Program-made: the position numbers and the translations under genes
Notes under the pieces: model-generated
What the model was told of the DNA's origin: nothing
Databases searched by the model: none
The model's input: only the letters and a program-made list of their open reading frames with translations
DNA from: Pseudomonadota bacterium
Lineage (GTDB): Bacteria > Pseudomonadota > Alphaproteobacteria > Reyranellales > Reyranellaceae
Reading direction: 5' to 3'
Length of the DNA: 61,220 nucleotides
Assembly (NCBI GenBank): GCA_018240745.1
Contig: JAFEFF010000096.1
Location: 1-61,220 of the forward strand
Part shown: positions 1 to 9,602 of the stretch, piece after piece
Layout of the letters: the number at the start of each line of letters is the position of its first letter
Numbering within the stretch: position 1 is the first letter of the stretch

Positions 1-792
1 CCGCCGCCGGTGCTGTCGGCAATCGGCAATGTTGCGCTGCTGGCGCGGCCGATGCTGGCGATCGTCGGTGCACGCGAAGCCTCGCTCGCCGGCCGGCGGT
101 TCGCGGCCGAACTGGCGGCCAGTTTGGGCCAGGCCAACTTCGTTGTCGTGTCGGGCCTTGCGCGCGGCATCGACGCCGCCGCCCATGAGGCCGCCGTGCC
201 GACGGGCACCGTGGCCGTGCTCGCCGGCGGCATCGACCAGGTTTACCCGCCCCAGCATGCGGACCTGCAGCGCGCCGTCGCCGAACGCGGCCTGCTGCTG
301 GCAGAGACGCCGCTGGGTGCGCCGCCGGTCGCCCGCTCCTTCCCGCGCCGCAACCGTATCGTCAGCGGCCTTTCGGTCGGCGTCATCGTGATCGAGGCGG
401 CCGAGCGCTCGGGCTCCCTGATCACCGCCCAGCGCGCCCTTGAGCAGGGCCGCGAGGTGTTCGTCGTTCCAGGCTCGCCGATGGACCCGAGATATGCCGG
501 ATCCAATACCCTCATCCGGGATGGGGCTATTTTGGTGCGGGATGCCAACGATATTATAAGTGTGTTCGGGAAGCCGCAGTCCGTCTCCCAACCGGCTGAA
601 AAACCGAAACAAATTCCTCGCGACAGTGCCACTGAAGCAGTCCTGTCCGTGCTGGGCTCCGTACCCACTGCGGTTGACGAACTGGTACGCCGATGCCAAG
701 TGTCCGCCGCCACCGTGACGGAGGTCTTGCTGGCCCTCGAGCTGGACGGCCGTCTGGAGAGGCACCGGGGTAACCGCGTATCCCTGATATAA
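1..792 (+). CDS. dprA: DNA-processing protein DprA (5' end outside window)
   Basis: DprA binds single-stranded DNA and loads RecA during natural transformation or DNA uptake. The frame is open from base 1, so the N-terminus lies upstream. The Rossmann-like core shows the family signatures: AIVGAREAS, SGLARGIDAAAH, a GGID..YPP stretch, the basic FPRRNRIVSGLS motif, RSGSLITA and VFVVPGSP. The last ~55 residues form a DprA-type winged-helix domain joined by a short polar linker. topA begins about 50 bases after the stop, the usual alphaproteobacterial order. Family assignment is secure; competence in this organism is not shown by the window. Confidence 0.96.
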   Translation, partial: PPPVLSAIGNVALLARPMLAIVGAREASLAGRRFAAELAASLGQANFVVVSGLARGIDAAAHEAAVPTGTVAVLAGGIDQVYPPQHADLQRAVAERGLLLAETPLGAPPVARSFPRRNRIVSGLSVGVIVIEAAERSGSLITAQRALEQGREVFVVPGSPMDPRYAGSNTLIRDGAILVRDANDIISVFGKPQSVSQPAEKPKQIPRDSATEAVLSVLGSVPTAVDELVRRCQVSAATVTEVLLALELDGRLERHRGNRVSLI

Positions 793-843
793 ATCAGGTA
801 CTTGGCTCCGGCCCTTAAAGTTTTTTCGGAGCTTGTATCGACG

Positions 844-3549
844 ATGGATGTGCTGGTCGTCGAATCGCCTGCCAAGGCCAAGACCATCGGCAAGTATCTT
901 GGAGCCGGCTACACCGTGCTGGCGTCCTACGGTCATGTCCGCGATCTGCCGCCCAAGGACGGCTCCGTCCGGCCGGACGAAGACTTCGCCATGGACTGGG
1001 AGGTCGACGCGCCGTCGCAGAAGCGGCTGGACGCGATCGCCAAGGCTGTCTCCAAGGGCGGCAAGCTCTATCTCGCCACCGACCCGGATCGCGAGGGCGA
1101 GGCGATCTCCTGGCATGTCCGGGACGTGCTCGCCCACAAGAAGGCGCTGCAGGGCGTCGACGTGAAGCGGGTCACCTTCAACGCCATCACCAAGCAGTCG
1201 GTGCTCGACGCCGTCGCCCATCCGCGCGACCTCGACCAGCCGCTGATCGACGCCTACCTCGCCCGTCGCGCCCTCGACTATCTGGTGGGTTTCACCCTCT
1301 CCCCGGTCCTTTGGCGCAAGCTGCCGGGCAGCCGCTCGGCCGGCCGCGTGCAATCGGTGGCGCTCCGCCTGATCTGCGAGCGCGAAGCCGAGATCGAGGT
1401 CTTCAAGAGCCGCGAGTACTGGACGGTCGACGCGATCTTCGGCACGGCCAAGAAGCAGACGCTGAAGGCCCGCCTCACCCATCTCGACGGCCGCCGACTC
1501 GACAAGTTCGACCTCGACACCCAGGAGCGCGCCGAGCAGGCCAAGCGCGAGATCGAGCGCCGCGCCTTTGCCGTGGCGGCGATCGACCGCCGCCAGGTCC
1601 GCCGCAACCCGCCGCCGCCCTTCATCACCTCGACCTTGCAGCAGGAGGCCTCGCGCAAGCTCGGGCTCGGCGCCGCCACCGCCATGCGCATCGCCCAGCG
1701 CCTCTATGAAGGCGTCGATATCGGCGGCGAGACGGTCGGCCTGATCACCTACATGCGTACCGACGGCGTTCAGCTCGCGCCCGAGGCGATCGGCCAGACA
1801 CGCCGCCTGATCGAGACCAGGTACGGCCAGAACTACCTGCCGGCGCAGCCGCGCGCCTATTCGTCGAAGGCCAAGAACGCACAGGAAGCTCACGAGGCGA
1901 TCCGCCCGACCGACCTGTTCCGCACGCCGCGGGACGTGGCGCCGTACCTCGACAAGGACCAGCTCGGCCTCTACGAGCTGATCTGGAAGCGCACCGTCGC
2001 GAGCCAGATGGAATCGGCCGTGCTCGACCAGGTCACCATCGATGTTGCCAGCGCCGACAAGACGGTGCAGCTGCGCGCCACCGGCTCGGTCGTGAAGTTC
2101 AACGGCTTCCTCACGCTCTACGACGAGGGCCGCGACGACGACGCCGATGAAGAGAGCGGCAGCATCCTGCCCGACGTCGCCGAAGGCGAAGGGCTGGAGC
2201 GGCGCGAGGTCATTCCAGAGCAACACTTCACCGAGCCGCCGCCGCGTTATTCCGAGGCGAGCCTCGTGAAGAAGCTCGAGGAGCTCGGCATCGGCCGGCC
2301 GTCGACCTACGCCTCGATCATCGAAGTCCTGCAGCGCCGCAACTATGTCAGGCTCGACCGCAAGCGCTTCATTCCCGAAGACCGCGGCCGCATCGTGACG
2401 GCCTTCCTGCAGACCTATTTCCCCCGCTACGTCGAGTACAACTTCACCGCCCATCTCGAGGAAGAGCTGGACGATATCTCCGACGGCAAGATCGACTGGC
2501 GCCAGGTGCTGCGCGAGTTCTGGGGCGCCTTTTCCTCGGCGGTTGGCGAGACCAAGAACCTCCGCGTCAGCGAGGTGCTGGACAAGCTCGACGAGGAGCT
2601 GGGACCGCATTTCTTTCCGGCCAACGACAATGCCGGCCAAGCGGGCGGCAAGAGCCCGCGCGACTGCCCGGCCTGCGGCAACGGCCGGCTCGGCCTGAAG
2701 CTCGGCCGGTTCGGCGCCTTCATCGGCTGCTCGAACTATCCCGAGTGCAAGTTCACGCGGAAGCTCGCCGTCGTCGATCCCGAGAAGGACGCGCAAAGCG
2801 GCGCCAACCTCAACGAGCCGAAGGTGCTGGGCATCGACCCGGCCACCGGCAAGCAGGTGACGCTGCGCAACGGGCCGTACGGCCTCTACATCCAGCTCGG
2901 CGAACCGGAGGGCAAGGAGAAGCCCAAGCGCGCCTCGCTGCTGAAGGGCATGACGCCGGATGAGCTCACCCTCGAGAAGGCCCTCGCCATCCTGTCCCTG
3001 CCCCGCGAGCTCGGGCCGCATCCCGAGGATGGCGACCCGGTGCTGGCCGGCGTCGGCCGGTTCGGGCCCTATGTCCGGCACGGCAGCAAATACAAGTCGA
3101 TCCCGGCCGACGAGAGCGTGTTGGAGATCGGCATGAACCGCGCGATTGCGCTGCTGGCGGAGGCCAAGGCCTCGGGCCGCGGGCGCGCCGCCAAGCCGAT
3201 CCGCGTGGTCGGCGCCCATCCGGGCGACAGCGCGCCGATCGAGCTCTACGAAGGCCGCTACGGCATGTACGTGAAGCACGGCGGGATCAACGCCACCGTG
3301 CCGCGCGACCTCAAGTCCGAGGAGCTCACCGTCGAACAAGCGGTGTCGCTCCTCGCCGAGCGCGCCGCGAAAGGCGGAAAGAAGCCGAGGCCGGTGCGCG
3401 CCAAGAAGGCTCCGCCGCCCGCCGCCAACGATTCGGGCGAAGCAAAACCCAGGAAGAAGGCCGCGGCGAAGAAGAAGGCGGCCAAACCGAAGGCCCCCAA
3501 GGACAAGCCGAAGTCCGAGACTCCGCCGCGCACCGGGACCGATGGCTAG
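844..3549 (+). CDS. topA: DNA topoisomerase I (type IA)
   Basis: Relaxes negative supercoils by a 5'-phosphotyrosyl strand-passage mechanism. The start is placed at the ATG giving MDVLVVESPAKAK rather than an in-frame TTG 42 bases upstream, because the Toprim domain begins here. Toprim residues: Glu7 and the DPDRE motif at 80-84. The nucleophile is Tyr303 in GLITYMRTDG. One C4 zinc finger is visible (C611, C614, C629, C635), followed by repeats of the GRFGPYV/GRYGMYV kind and a Lys/Ala/Pro-rich tail of about 50 residues. The length, 901 aa, fits alphaproteobacterial enzymes. The stop overlaps the start of rnr by 8 bases, so the two are probably translationally coupled. Confidence 0.98.
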   Translation: MDVLVVESPAKAKTIGKYLGAGYTVLASYGHVRDLPPKDGSVRPDEDFAMDWEVDAPSQKRLDAIAKAVSKGGKLYLATDPDREGEAISWHVRDVLAHKKALQGVDVKRVTFNAITKQSVLDAVAHPRDLDQPLIDAYLARRALDYLVGFTLSPVLWRKLPGSRSAGRVQSVALRLICEREAEIEVFKSREYWTVDAIFGTAKKQTLKARLTHLDGRRLDKFDLDTQERAEQAKREIERRAFAVAAIDRRQVRRNPPPPFITSTLQQEASRKLGLGAATAMRIAQRLYEGVDIGGETVGLITYMRTDGVQLAPEAIGQTRRLIETRYGQNYLPAQPRAYSSKAKNAQEAHEAIRPTDLFRTPRDVAPYLDKDQLGLYELIWKRTVASQMESAVLDQVTIDVASADKTVQLRATGSVVKFNGFLTLYDEGRDDDADEESGSILPDVAEGEGLERREVIPEQHFTEPPPRYSEASLVKKLEELGIGRPSTYASIIEVLQRRNYVRLDRKRFIPEDRGRIVTAFLQTYFPRYVEYNFTAHLEEELDDISDGKIDWRQVLREFWGAFSSAVGETKNLRVSEVLDKLDEELGPHFFPANDNAGQAGGKSPRDCPACGNGRLGLKLGRFGAFIGCSNYPECKFTRKLAVVDPEKDAQSGANLNEPKVLGIDPATGKQVTLRNGPYGLYIQLGEPEGKEKPKRASLLKGMTPDELTLEKALAILSLPRELGPHPEDGDPVLAGVGRFGPYVRHGSKYKSIPADESVLEIGMNRAIALLAEAKASGRGRAAKPIRVVGAHPGDSAPIELYEGRYGMYVKHGGINATVPRDLKSEELTVEQAVSLLAERAAKGGKKPRPVRAKKAPPPAANDSGEAKPRKKAAAKKKAAKPKAPKDKPKSETPPRTGTDG

Positions 3550-5803
3550 AGGCCGGGTACCGACCCGCGACGAACTGCTGAGCTTCATCAAGGAGAGCGC
3601 CACGCCCGTGGGCAAGCGCGAGATCGCGCGTGCCTATGGGTTGAAGGGCGACCAGCGCATAGAGCTGAAGCAGCTCCTGCGCGAATTGCGGGATAGCGGC
3701 GAGATCGCTGCCGACCGCGCCAAGACATTCAAGGATCCGAAAGCACTGACTGACATTACGGTATTGGAAATCGTGCGCGTCGACGGAGACGGCCATCTGC
3801 TGGCCGTGCCGCGCCGCCACGACGAAGGAACCGACGGCCCGGTCCCGCGCATCGAGATCGATCCGCAGGGCTCGCGAGGCTCCATGGCCCCTGCCGTCGG
3901 CGACCGTGTGCTCGCGTCGCTGAAGCGGCGCGGGCAGAACATCTACCAGGCCCGCATCATCCGCCGCCTCGGCAGCGGGCCCAGGAAGGTCCTCGGCCTC
4001 TACGAGGAACGGGACGGGCTCGGCCATGTCACGCCGACCGACCGCAAGCTCAGGCGCGAATTCGACATCCGTCCGGCCGACCGGAACGGTGCCAGTCCCG
4101 GTGACATCGTCTGGATCGAAGAGACCGGCGGGCACCTTTCGCGCCGCGCCAAGGTGATCGAGCGCATCGGCACGATGAGCGATCCGAGCACCATCAGCCT
4201 GATCTCGATCGCCGCGAACGACATTCCGGTCGAGTTTCCCGAAGCGGCGGCGCGCGACGCGCAGAATGCGAAGGCCGCGCCGCTCGGGGATCGACTCGAC
4301 CTGCGCAAGGTTCCGCTGGTCACGATCGACGGCGAGGATGCGCGCGACTTCGACGACGCGGTGTTCGCCGAACCCGACGAGGACCATCCCGGCGGCTGGC
4401 ACCTGCTGGTCGCCATCGCCGACGTCGCCTGGTACGTGCGGCCCGACAAGCCGCTCGATCGCGCCGCCTATCGCCGCGGCACGTCGGTCTATTTCCCCGA
4501 CCGCGTCGTGCCGATGTTGCCGGAGGAACTGTCCAATGGCTGGTGTTCCTTGGTACCGCGCGAGGATCGCCCGGTGCTGGTGGCGGAGATGTGGATCGAC
4601 GCCGACGGCCATCTCAAGAAGCACCGGTTCCACCGCGCCATGATGCGTTCGGCCGCGCGGCTCACCTACAAGCGCGTGCAGAACGCGATCGACGGCCATC
4701 CGGATGCCGAGACGGCCGGCCTGCTCGCGCCCGTGATCGAGCCGCTCTACGGCGCCTTCAAGGTGCTCCTGGCGGCGCGAGAAAAACGTGGCGCGCTCGA
4801 TATAGACCTGCCCGAACGGCTGGTGCGGCTGGGCGACGACGGCCGCATCGCCGAGATCGGCGTGCGCGAGCGGCTCGACAGCCACAAGCTGATCGAGGAG
4901 TTCATGGTGCTGGCCAACGTGGCGGCGGCGCAGGCGCTCGAGCATCGCCACGTGCCCTGCCTCTACCGCGTCCACGACCAGCCCGACCCGGCCAAGCTCG
5001 AATCGCTGCGCGAGTTCCTCGGCACCCTCGGCATCGCCATCCCGGTCGGCCAGCGGCTGAGGCCCGCCGACCTCAACCGAGTGTTGCATGCCATCGAGGG
5101 CAAGCCGGTGGCGCGGCTGGTCAACGAGACCATCCTGCGCAGCCAGAGCCAGGCGGTGTACAGCCCGAACAACCTCGGCCACTTCGGCCTGGCGCTGGGG
5201 CGCTACGCCCACTTCACCTCGCCAATCCGGCGCTACCCCGACCTGATCGTCCATCGCGCCCTGATCTCGGCCTACGGCCTGGGCGATGGCCGCCTGCCCG
5301 ATCAGGACAAGCCGCGGTTCGACGAGTTCGGCGAGCATCTCTCGATGTGCGAGCGGCGCGCGGTCGCGGCCGAGCGCGGCGCCATGGACCGTTATGTCGC
5401 GGCCTATATGGCGGCCCATGTCGGAGCGACCTTCACCGGCCGGGTCACCTCGGTCACGCGCTTCGGCCTGTTCGTCGCGCTCGACGGCACGGGCGCAGAC
5501 GGACTGATTCCGGTCAGGAGCCTCGGCCAGGAGTTCTTCCGCCACGATGAAGGCCGGCAGATGTTGATCGGCGAACGGACCGGCGAGAGCTACGGCCTGG
5601 GCGACAAGGTACAGGTGCGGCTGGACGAGGCCGACCCCGCCACCGGTGGCTTGCTGTTCGATCTCGTCGATGTGATCGAGCGGGTCGAGCGCGTGTCCGT
5701 TCCGCGCGGCAGGAAGGGCCGGTTGCCCGAACGCCGCGGGGCGCGTCGCCCTGTCGCGCACTTCAAGGGCGCTCGGGACAAGCGGTCGCGGGGACGCCGC
5801 TAA
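3542..5803 (+). CDS. rnr: Ribonuclease R
   Basis: Processive 3'-5' exoribonuclease that degrades structured RNA. Domains in order: N-terminal winged helix (about residues 8-65), OB/cold-shock region, RNB catalytic domain, S1 domain (from about residue 627) and a basic Arg/Lys-rich tail. The RNB acidic cluster is intact in the GEDARDFDDAV motif (Asp263, Asp266, Asp269, Asp271, Asp272). FTSPIRRYPDL near the end of the RNB domain is also typical. At 753 aa it is within the usual range. The ATG lies inside the last codons of topA. The basic tail matches RNase R better than RNase II. Confidence 0.97.
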   Translation: MARGRVPTRDELLSFIKESATPVGKREIARAYGLKGDQRIELKQLLRELRDSGEIAADRAKTFKDPKALTDITVLEIVRVDGDGHLLAVPRRHDEGTDGPVPRIEIDPQGSRGSMAPAVGDRVLASLKRRGQNIYQARIIRRLGSGPRKVLGLYEERDGLGHVTPTDRKLRREFDIRPADRNGASPGDIVWIEETGGHLSRRAKVIERIGTMSDPSTISLISIAANDIPVEFPEAAARDAQNAKAAPLGDRLDLRKVPLVTIDGEDARDFDDAVFAEPDEDHPGGWHLLVAIADVAWYVRPDKPLDRAAYRRGTSVYFPDRVVPMLPEELSNGWCSLVPREDRPVLVAEMWIDADGHLKKHRFHRAMMRSAARLTYKRVQNAIDGHPDAETAGLLAPVIEPLYGAFKVLLAAREKRGALDIDLPERLVRLGDDGRIAEIGVRERLDSHKLIEEFMVLANVAAAQALEHRHVPCLYRVHDQPDPAKLESLREFLGTLGIAIPVGQRLRPADLNRVLHAIEGKPVARLVNETILRSQSQAVYSPNNLGHFGLALGRYAHFTSPIRRYPDLIVHRALISAYGLGDGRLPDQDKPRFDEFGEHLSMCERRAVAAERGAMDRYVAAYMAAHVGATFTGRVTSVTRFGLFVALDGTGADGLIPVRSLGQEFFRHDEGRQMLIGERTGESYGLGDKVQVRLDEADPATGGLLFDLVDVIERVERVSVPRGRKGRLPERRGARRPVAHFKGARDKRSRGRR

Positions 5804-5826
5804 CGCCCTCGCCCATCTTGGCGGCC

Positions 5827-6231
5827 ATGTCATCGGTCGCGTACGCCCCCGTCGATCATTGGACCGCGATGCGCCGCGGCTGGCGTGGCCGTTGCCCTCG
5901 CTGCGCCGAGGGCCCGCTGTTCGGCGCCTTTCTCAAGATGCGCAGCCATTGCCCAACCTGCGGCCTGGTGCTCGATCCCTACCGCGCGGACGACGCCCCC
6001 GCTTACTTCACGATTTTCGCAGTCGGCCATATTATTGTCCCTCTCGCCCTGATATTGGAGCGCTACGGCAACCAGCCACCGCTGTGGTTCCATGCCGTGT
6101 TGTGGTTGCCGCTGTCCGTCGTGATGGCGCTGATCCTGCTGCCGCGTGTCAAGGGGGCGGTGATTGCCCTCCTCTGGGCGCATCGAATCGCGGCGCCGAA
6201 GTCGCCCGACGGTCTGGACCTTTCACCCTGA
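5827..6231 (+). CDS. DUF983 small membrane protein
   Basis: 134-aa protein with two CxxC pairs near the N-terminus (CPRC and CPTC, about 15 residues apart) in a rubredoxin-like arrangement, then two hydrophobic segments (about residues 60-78 and 87-108). This is the DUF983 pattern, whose function is not established. It follows rnr by 23 bases on the same strand and probably belongs to the topA-rnr transcript. A TTG 9 bases upstream is an alternative start; the ATG is preferred. The Cys pairs suggest zinc or iron binding at the membrane face (inference). Confidence 0.88.
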   Translation: MSSVAYAPVDHWTAMRRGWRGRCPRCAEGPLFGAFLKMRSHCPTCGLVLDPYRADDAPAYFTIFAVGHIIVPLALILERYGNQPPLWFHAVLWLPLSVVMALILLPRVKGAVIALLWAHRIAAPKSPDGLDLSP

Positions 6232-6278
6232 CCCTGGCTGGCTGCCCGATGGAGGCTTGTGCTATTCTTTGAAAGAGC

Positions 6279-7886
6279 GTGGGGTGTCTCAAGGTGCCGG
6301 TCGTCCGCTTTCTGAAGCTAGCGCTGTCGCATGCGACAGCGACCCTCCTCGCGGCCTCTCTGGTCGCATCCTGTGAACCAACCGGCGACGTCGCCGCCGA
6401 TCAGAGCCGCAACCCGGCCACCGCGGCCGACGTCAGCGTCGAGCGGGTCATCCTCCAGGCCTATCGGGCGATCGGCGATCGCCATCTGAACGAGCCCGAC
6501 TTCCGCAGGATGTCGCTGGCGACCTACAAGGGGTTCGCCGCCTCCGACCCGACGCTGTCGCTGCGGGAGAGCGACCGCGCGGTCACCCTGATCCACGATG
6601 GCCACGATGTCGTCTCGCGTCCGGCGCCCAGCGATCCGGCCGACGGCCGCGCCTGGGGTGGTATGCTGGCCGAGCTGTTCGCCGCCTCGATCGATGCCTC
6701 GCCGGTGCTGCAGCAGACCGACCGCGGCACCCTGATCAAGGGCGCGATGGTCGCCACAACCAAGCAGCTCGACAAGAACACCCGCTACGCCGATCCCGAC
6801 GAGGCGCGTGACAACCGCTTCCAGCGTGACGGCGGCGGCGGCATCGGCATCACTGTCGAGCGCACCGACGACAAGAAGATCCTGATTCGCGCCGTGCAGG
6901 ACGGCGCGCCGGCGGCCAAGGCCGGGGTCAAGCCGGGCGACCAGATTGTCGCGGTCGACGGCGAACCGATGATCGACAAGGGGCTGATCGACGTCGTGCA
7001 CAAGCTCCGCGGCAGCGTCGGCCAGCCGGTCACGCTCACCGTGTGGCGCGACGGCGACCGCGAGATCGCCATGGAAATGCGGCGCGGCCGCATCATCCCG
7101 ACCACGGTGACCTACGAGCGCGTCGGCAACACCGCGCTGATCCACCTCACCGCCTTCAACAGCGACACCACCGACGAGCTCGCCAAGGCGCTCGACAAGG
7201 CGCACAAGGAACTCGGCCGCGACATGCAGGGCATCATCCTCGACATGCGCTCCAACCGCGGCGGCCTTCTCGACCAGGCAGTGTCGGTGGCCGAGACGTT
7301 CATCGGCGGCGGCGTGATCTTCTCGACCCAGGGCCGCCATCCCGACAGCCGGCGCACCTATCGCAGCGACAGCAGCCACACCACCCAGGCGCCGCTGGTC
7401 GTGCTGGTCAACGGCAACTCCGCCTCGGCGGCCGAGATCGTGGCGGCCGCCCTGCAGGACCGCGGCCGCGCCGCCGTGGTCGGCACCACCAGCTACGGCA
7501 AGGGCACGGTCCAGACCGTCATCCGCTTGCCCAACGAGGGCGAGCTGATCCTCACCTGGTCGCGCCTGGTCGCGCCGTCGGGCTACACCTGGAACGAGCA
7601 GGGCGTCATGCCGAATATCTGCACGGCCAAGGTCACCGACATTTCCGCGCTGGGCCCGGCGTCGGTGGACGCCACCAAGCCGCTGCTGCAGCGCTGGCAT
7701 GCCGAGCGCAATCCCAGCCACGAGGAGATCTCGAACCTGCGCAAGATCTGCCCGCCGGGCGAGGATTCACCGCAGCAAGACGTCGACATCGCCTCCCGCC
7801 TGCTCGAGGATCCGACCCTCTACGCCCATGCCGTGGCGACCGGCTCGATCGACCAGGCAGCGATGCCGGTGGCGGCCCAGCAATAG
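6279..7886 (+). CDS. S41 family carboxyl-terminal processing protease, probable lipoprotein
   Basis: Serine protease of the CtpA/Prc type, which trims periplasmic proteins at the C-terminus. The N-terminus is a hydrophobic signal ending in a lipobox-like LVASC, so lipidation at Cys is likely. A PDZ domain spans about residues 184-265 (GIGITVER...GVKPGDQI). The S41 domain carries the Ser-Lys dyad: Ser383 in NSASAAEI and Lys408 in YGKGTVQ, the 25-residue spacing normal for the family. The start is a GTG; another GTG 15 bases downstream is possible, as neither has an ideal ribosome binding site. It lies between DUF983 and rpmG on the same strand. Confidence 0.92.
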   Translation: MGCLKVPVVRFLKLALSHATATLLAASLVASCEPTGDVAADQSRNPATAADVSVERVILQAYRAIGDRHLNEPDFRRMSLATYKGFAASDPTLSLRESDRAVTLIHDGHDVVSRPAPSDPADGRAWGGMLAELFAASIDASPVLQQTDRGTLIKGAMVATTKQLDKNTRYADPDEARDNRFQRDGGGGIGITVERTDDKKILIRAVQDGAPAAKAGVKPGDQIVAVDGEPMIDKGLIDVVHKLRGSVGQPVTLTVWRDGDREIAMEMRRGRIIPTTVTYERVGNTALIHLTAFNSDTTDELAKALDKAHKELGRDMQGIILDMRSNRGGLLDQAVSVAETFIGGGVIFSTQGRHPDSRRTYRSDSSHTTQAPLVVLVNGNSASAAEIVAAALQDRGRAAVVGTTSYGKGTVQTVIRLPNEGELILTWSRLVAPSGYTWNEQGVMPNICTAKVTDISALGPASVDATKPLLQRWHAERNPSHEEISNLRKICPPGEDSPQQDVDIASRLLEDPTLYAHAVATGSIDQAAMPVAAQQ

Positions 7887-7962
7887 CGGCAATATTGAGC
7901 CCCGGGGCGCTTGACAGGCCGCCGCCGGCGACTAAGTTGCCCGCCTTCCAGAGGACCTGACC

Positions 7963-8130
7963 ATGGCCAAGCCGACCTCGATCCTGATCAAGATGGTGTC
8001 CAGTGCCGACACCGGCTTTTTCTACGTGACCAAGAAGAATCCGCGCACCAAGACCGAGAAGCTCGAGCTGAAGAAGTACGACCCGGTCGCGCGCAAGCAC
8101 GTCGTGTTCAAGGAATCGAAGATGAAATAG
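7963..8130 (+). CDS. rpmG: 50S ribosomal protein L33
   Basis: 55-residue basic protein starting [13 protein letters not shown] and ending [11 protein letters not shown], matching bacterial L33. It lacks the paired CxxC zinc ligands, so it is the zinc-independent (C-minus) form. A GAGG Shine-Dalgarno lies 8 bases before the ATG. A strong intrinsic terminator follows 33 bases after the stop. Confidence 0.97.
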   Translation: MAKPTSILIKMVSSADTGFFYVTKKNPRTKTEKLELKKYDPVARKHVVFKESKMK

Positions 8131-8163
8131 CCGGACTTTCCGGTTCCGGACATCGAGATCAAG

Positions 8164-8186
8164 CCGCCCTTCCGGGCGGTTTTTTT
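8164..8186 (+). terminator. Intrinsic terminator after rpmG
   Basis: A perfect 6-bp stem (CCGCCC/GGGCGG) with a TTCC loop is followed directly by seven T residues. It sits 33 bases after the rpmG stop and would end the dprA-rpmG direction of transcription before the convergent phosphatase gene. Confidence 0.9.
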
Positions 8187-8287
8187 CGTGGGCTACCCTT
8201 CCAAAAGACGATGAGCGCTCAGCCTTCGCGCGACGACTGGAAGGGCCGCGCCGGCGGGCCGGGCACGCCACCCGGACGGTGCTGGCG

Positions 8288-9535
8288 CTACATCCCGTGT
8301 AGCGACCCGCCGTCGAACCCCGTGGCCGGCAGGCCGAGATAGGCGATCAGCGTCGGCGCGATGTCGACCAGGCTGCTCGGCTGCGAGCGTACGCCCACGG
8401 TGCTGCCGTCGTTCACCATCAGGAACGGCCGCGTCTCGTCGGGTCCCCAGCCGCCGTGCTGGCCGCTGCCGACCGGCACGGGCTTGCCTTCGGATACCAC
8501 CCAGCGCTTGCCGGGAACGCCGTGCCGGTTGGCGTCGGGACGGCGCGCCATGTTGACGGCGGCGACGACGCCTCCCTCGGCGGCGAACCCCTGGCTGGCG
8601 AGCGCCTCGCCGACCAGCACGCCGTCGGCCCAGGGCTCGCGGCTCATCGCGTCGATCACTCCCAGCAGCGCGGGTCGGCCGCGCGCGGTGGCGTAGAGCA
8701 GCGCTGCCGTCCCCTGCCCGGCCACTGCGACATCGCCCGCCTCGAGCTGCTTCCACAGGCCGCGCTCGGCGAGCCAGTCCTCGAGGCTGACCGCCGCGCC
8801 GATCGTCTCCTGGCCATGGTCGGAACCGACCAGCAGCAGGATCTCCTCGCCCGCGGCGCGCAGCCGCTCGACGGTGCGCACGACCTCGGTGACGCAGCGC
8901 TCGGCGCCGGCCAGCGCCTCGGCATGCGCCGGCGAGCCGAGCGGCACGCCGTGCAGGGTGTGGTCGGGATCGCAGATCCACATCAGTGCGAGCGCGGGCT
9001 TGCGGTCCTCCAGCACCTCGGCGCAGAAGCGCTCGGTCATCGCCCAGTCGCCGGCCGCGTCGTGGCTCACCGGCAGCGCGTCGAGCGGTTGGGCACCGGG
9101 AGCGTGCGATCCGCTGCGGTGATAGACGTAGCCGTGCGCGTCGGGATCGAGGAAGAAGGCGGCGCCCGGCGAGACATTGGAGAAGGCGATGAAGCCGCCA
9201 TCGTTGGCCACGCGCTCCGACAGCGCCGGGACCAGCAGGGTGCGACCGGTCGCGCGCCGCAGGTGCTCGCGGAAATCCGGCGCACCGACATCGCGCACGA
9301 CGATCCTGCCGTCTTCGAACAGGCCCATGCGATTGCCATGCAAGCCATGACGTGCCGGATGGCAGCCGGTGGTTACCGACGCGGCCGAGGCCCGCGTGAC
9401 CGACGGGAACACCGCGCTGTGGTCGTCGCACCACACGCTCTCGTTCCGCAACGCGTGCAGCACCGGAGTCGCCTCCGACGTGATCCAGTTGCGCCCCAGC
9501 CCGTCGCAGCAAACGAACACCGCCCTGCGAGACAT
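8288..9535 (-). CDS. Alkaline phosphatase superfamily (type I phosphodiesterase/nucleotide pyrophosphatase-like) hydrolase
   Basis: 415-aa hydrolase. The start at MSRRAVFVCCDGLGRNW is chosen because the first metal-binding Asp (residue 11) immediately follows and a GGGAG lies 10 bases upstream; the longer frame upstream is not family-like. Visible motifs: FPSVTRASAAS with the likely nucleophilic Thr, CDPDHTLHG, GSDHGQE and QHGGWGPDE near the C-terminus, as in two-metal phosphodiesterases/phosphonoacetate hydrolases. No signal peptide is seen, so it is probably cytoplasmic. The substrate is unknown. It is divergent from the flavin-dependent monooxygenase across 67 bases. Confidence 0.88.
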   Translation of the reverse strand: MSRRAVFVCCDGLGRNWITSEATPVLHALRNESVWCDDHSAVFPSVTRASAASVTTGCHPARHGLHGNRMGLFEDGRIVVRDVGAPDFREHLRRATGRTLLVPALSERVANDGGFIAFSNVSPGAAFFLDPDAHGYVYHRSGSHAPGAQPLDALPVSHDAAGDWAMTERFCAEVLEDRKPALALMWICDPDHTLHGVPLGSPAHAEALAGAERCVTEVVRTVERLRAAGEEILLLVGSDHGQETIGAAVSLEDWLAERGLWKQLEAGDVAVAGQGTAALLYATARGRPALLGVIDAMSREPWADGVLVGEALASQGFAAEGGVVAAVNMARRPDANRHGVPGKRWVVSEGKPVPVGSGQHGGWGPDETRPFLMVNDGSTVGVRSQPSSLVDIAPTLIAYLGLPATGFDGGSLHGM

Positions 9536-9602
9536 GCATCGATCTCCCTTGCGTCGTCCGGCCGATGGTAGTCGACTTCGAGCGATAACCCAGGAGGAAA
9601 CG

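Noticed and set aside
3326..5833. 835-codon minus-strand frame
   Set aside because: Antisense to rnr and the end of topA, and compositionally a shadow of them.
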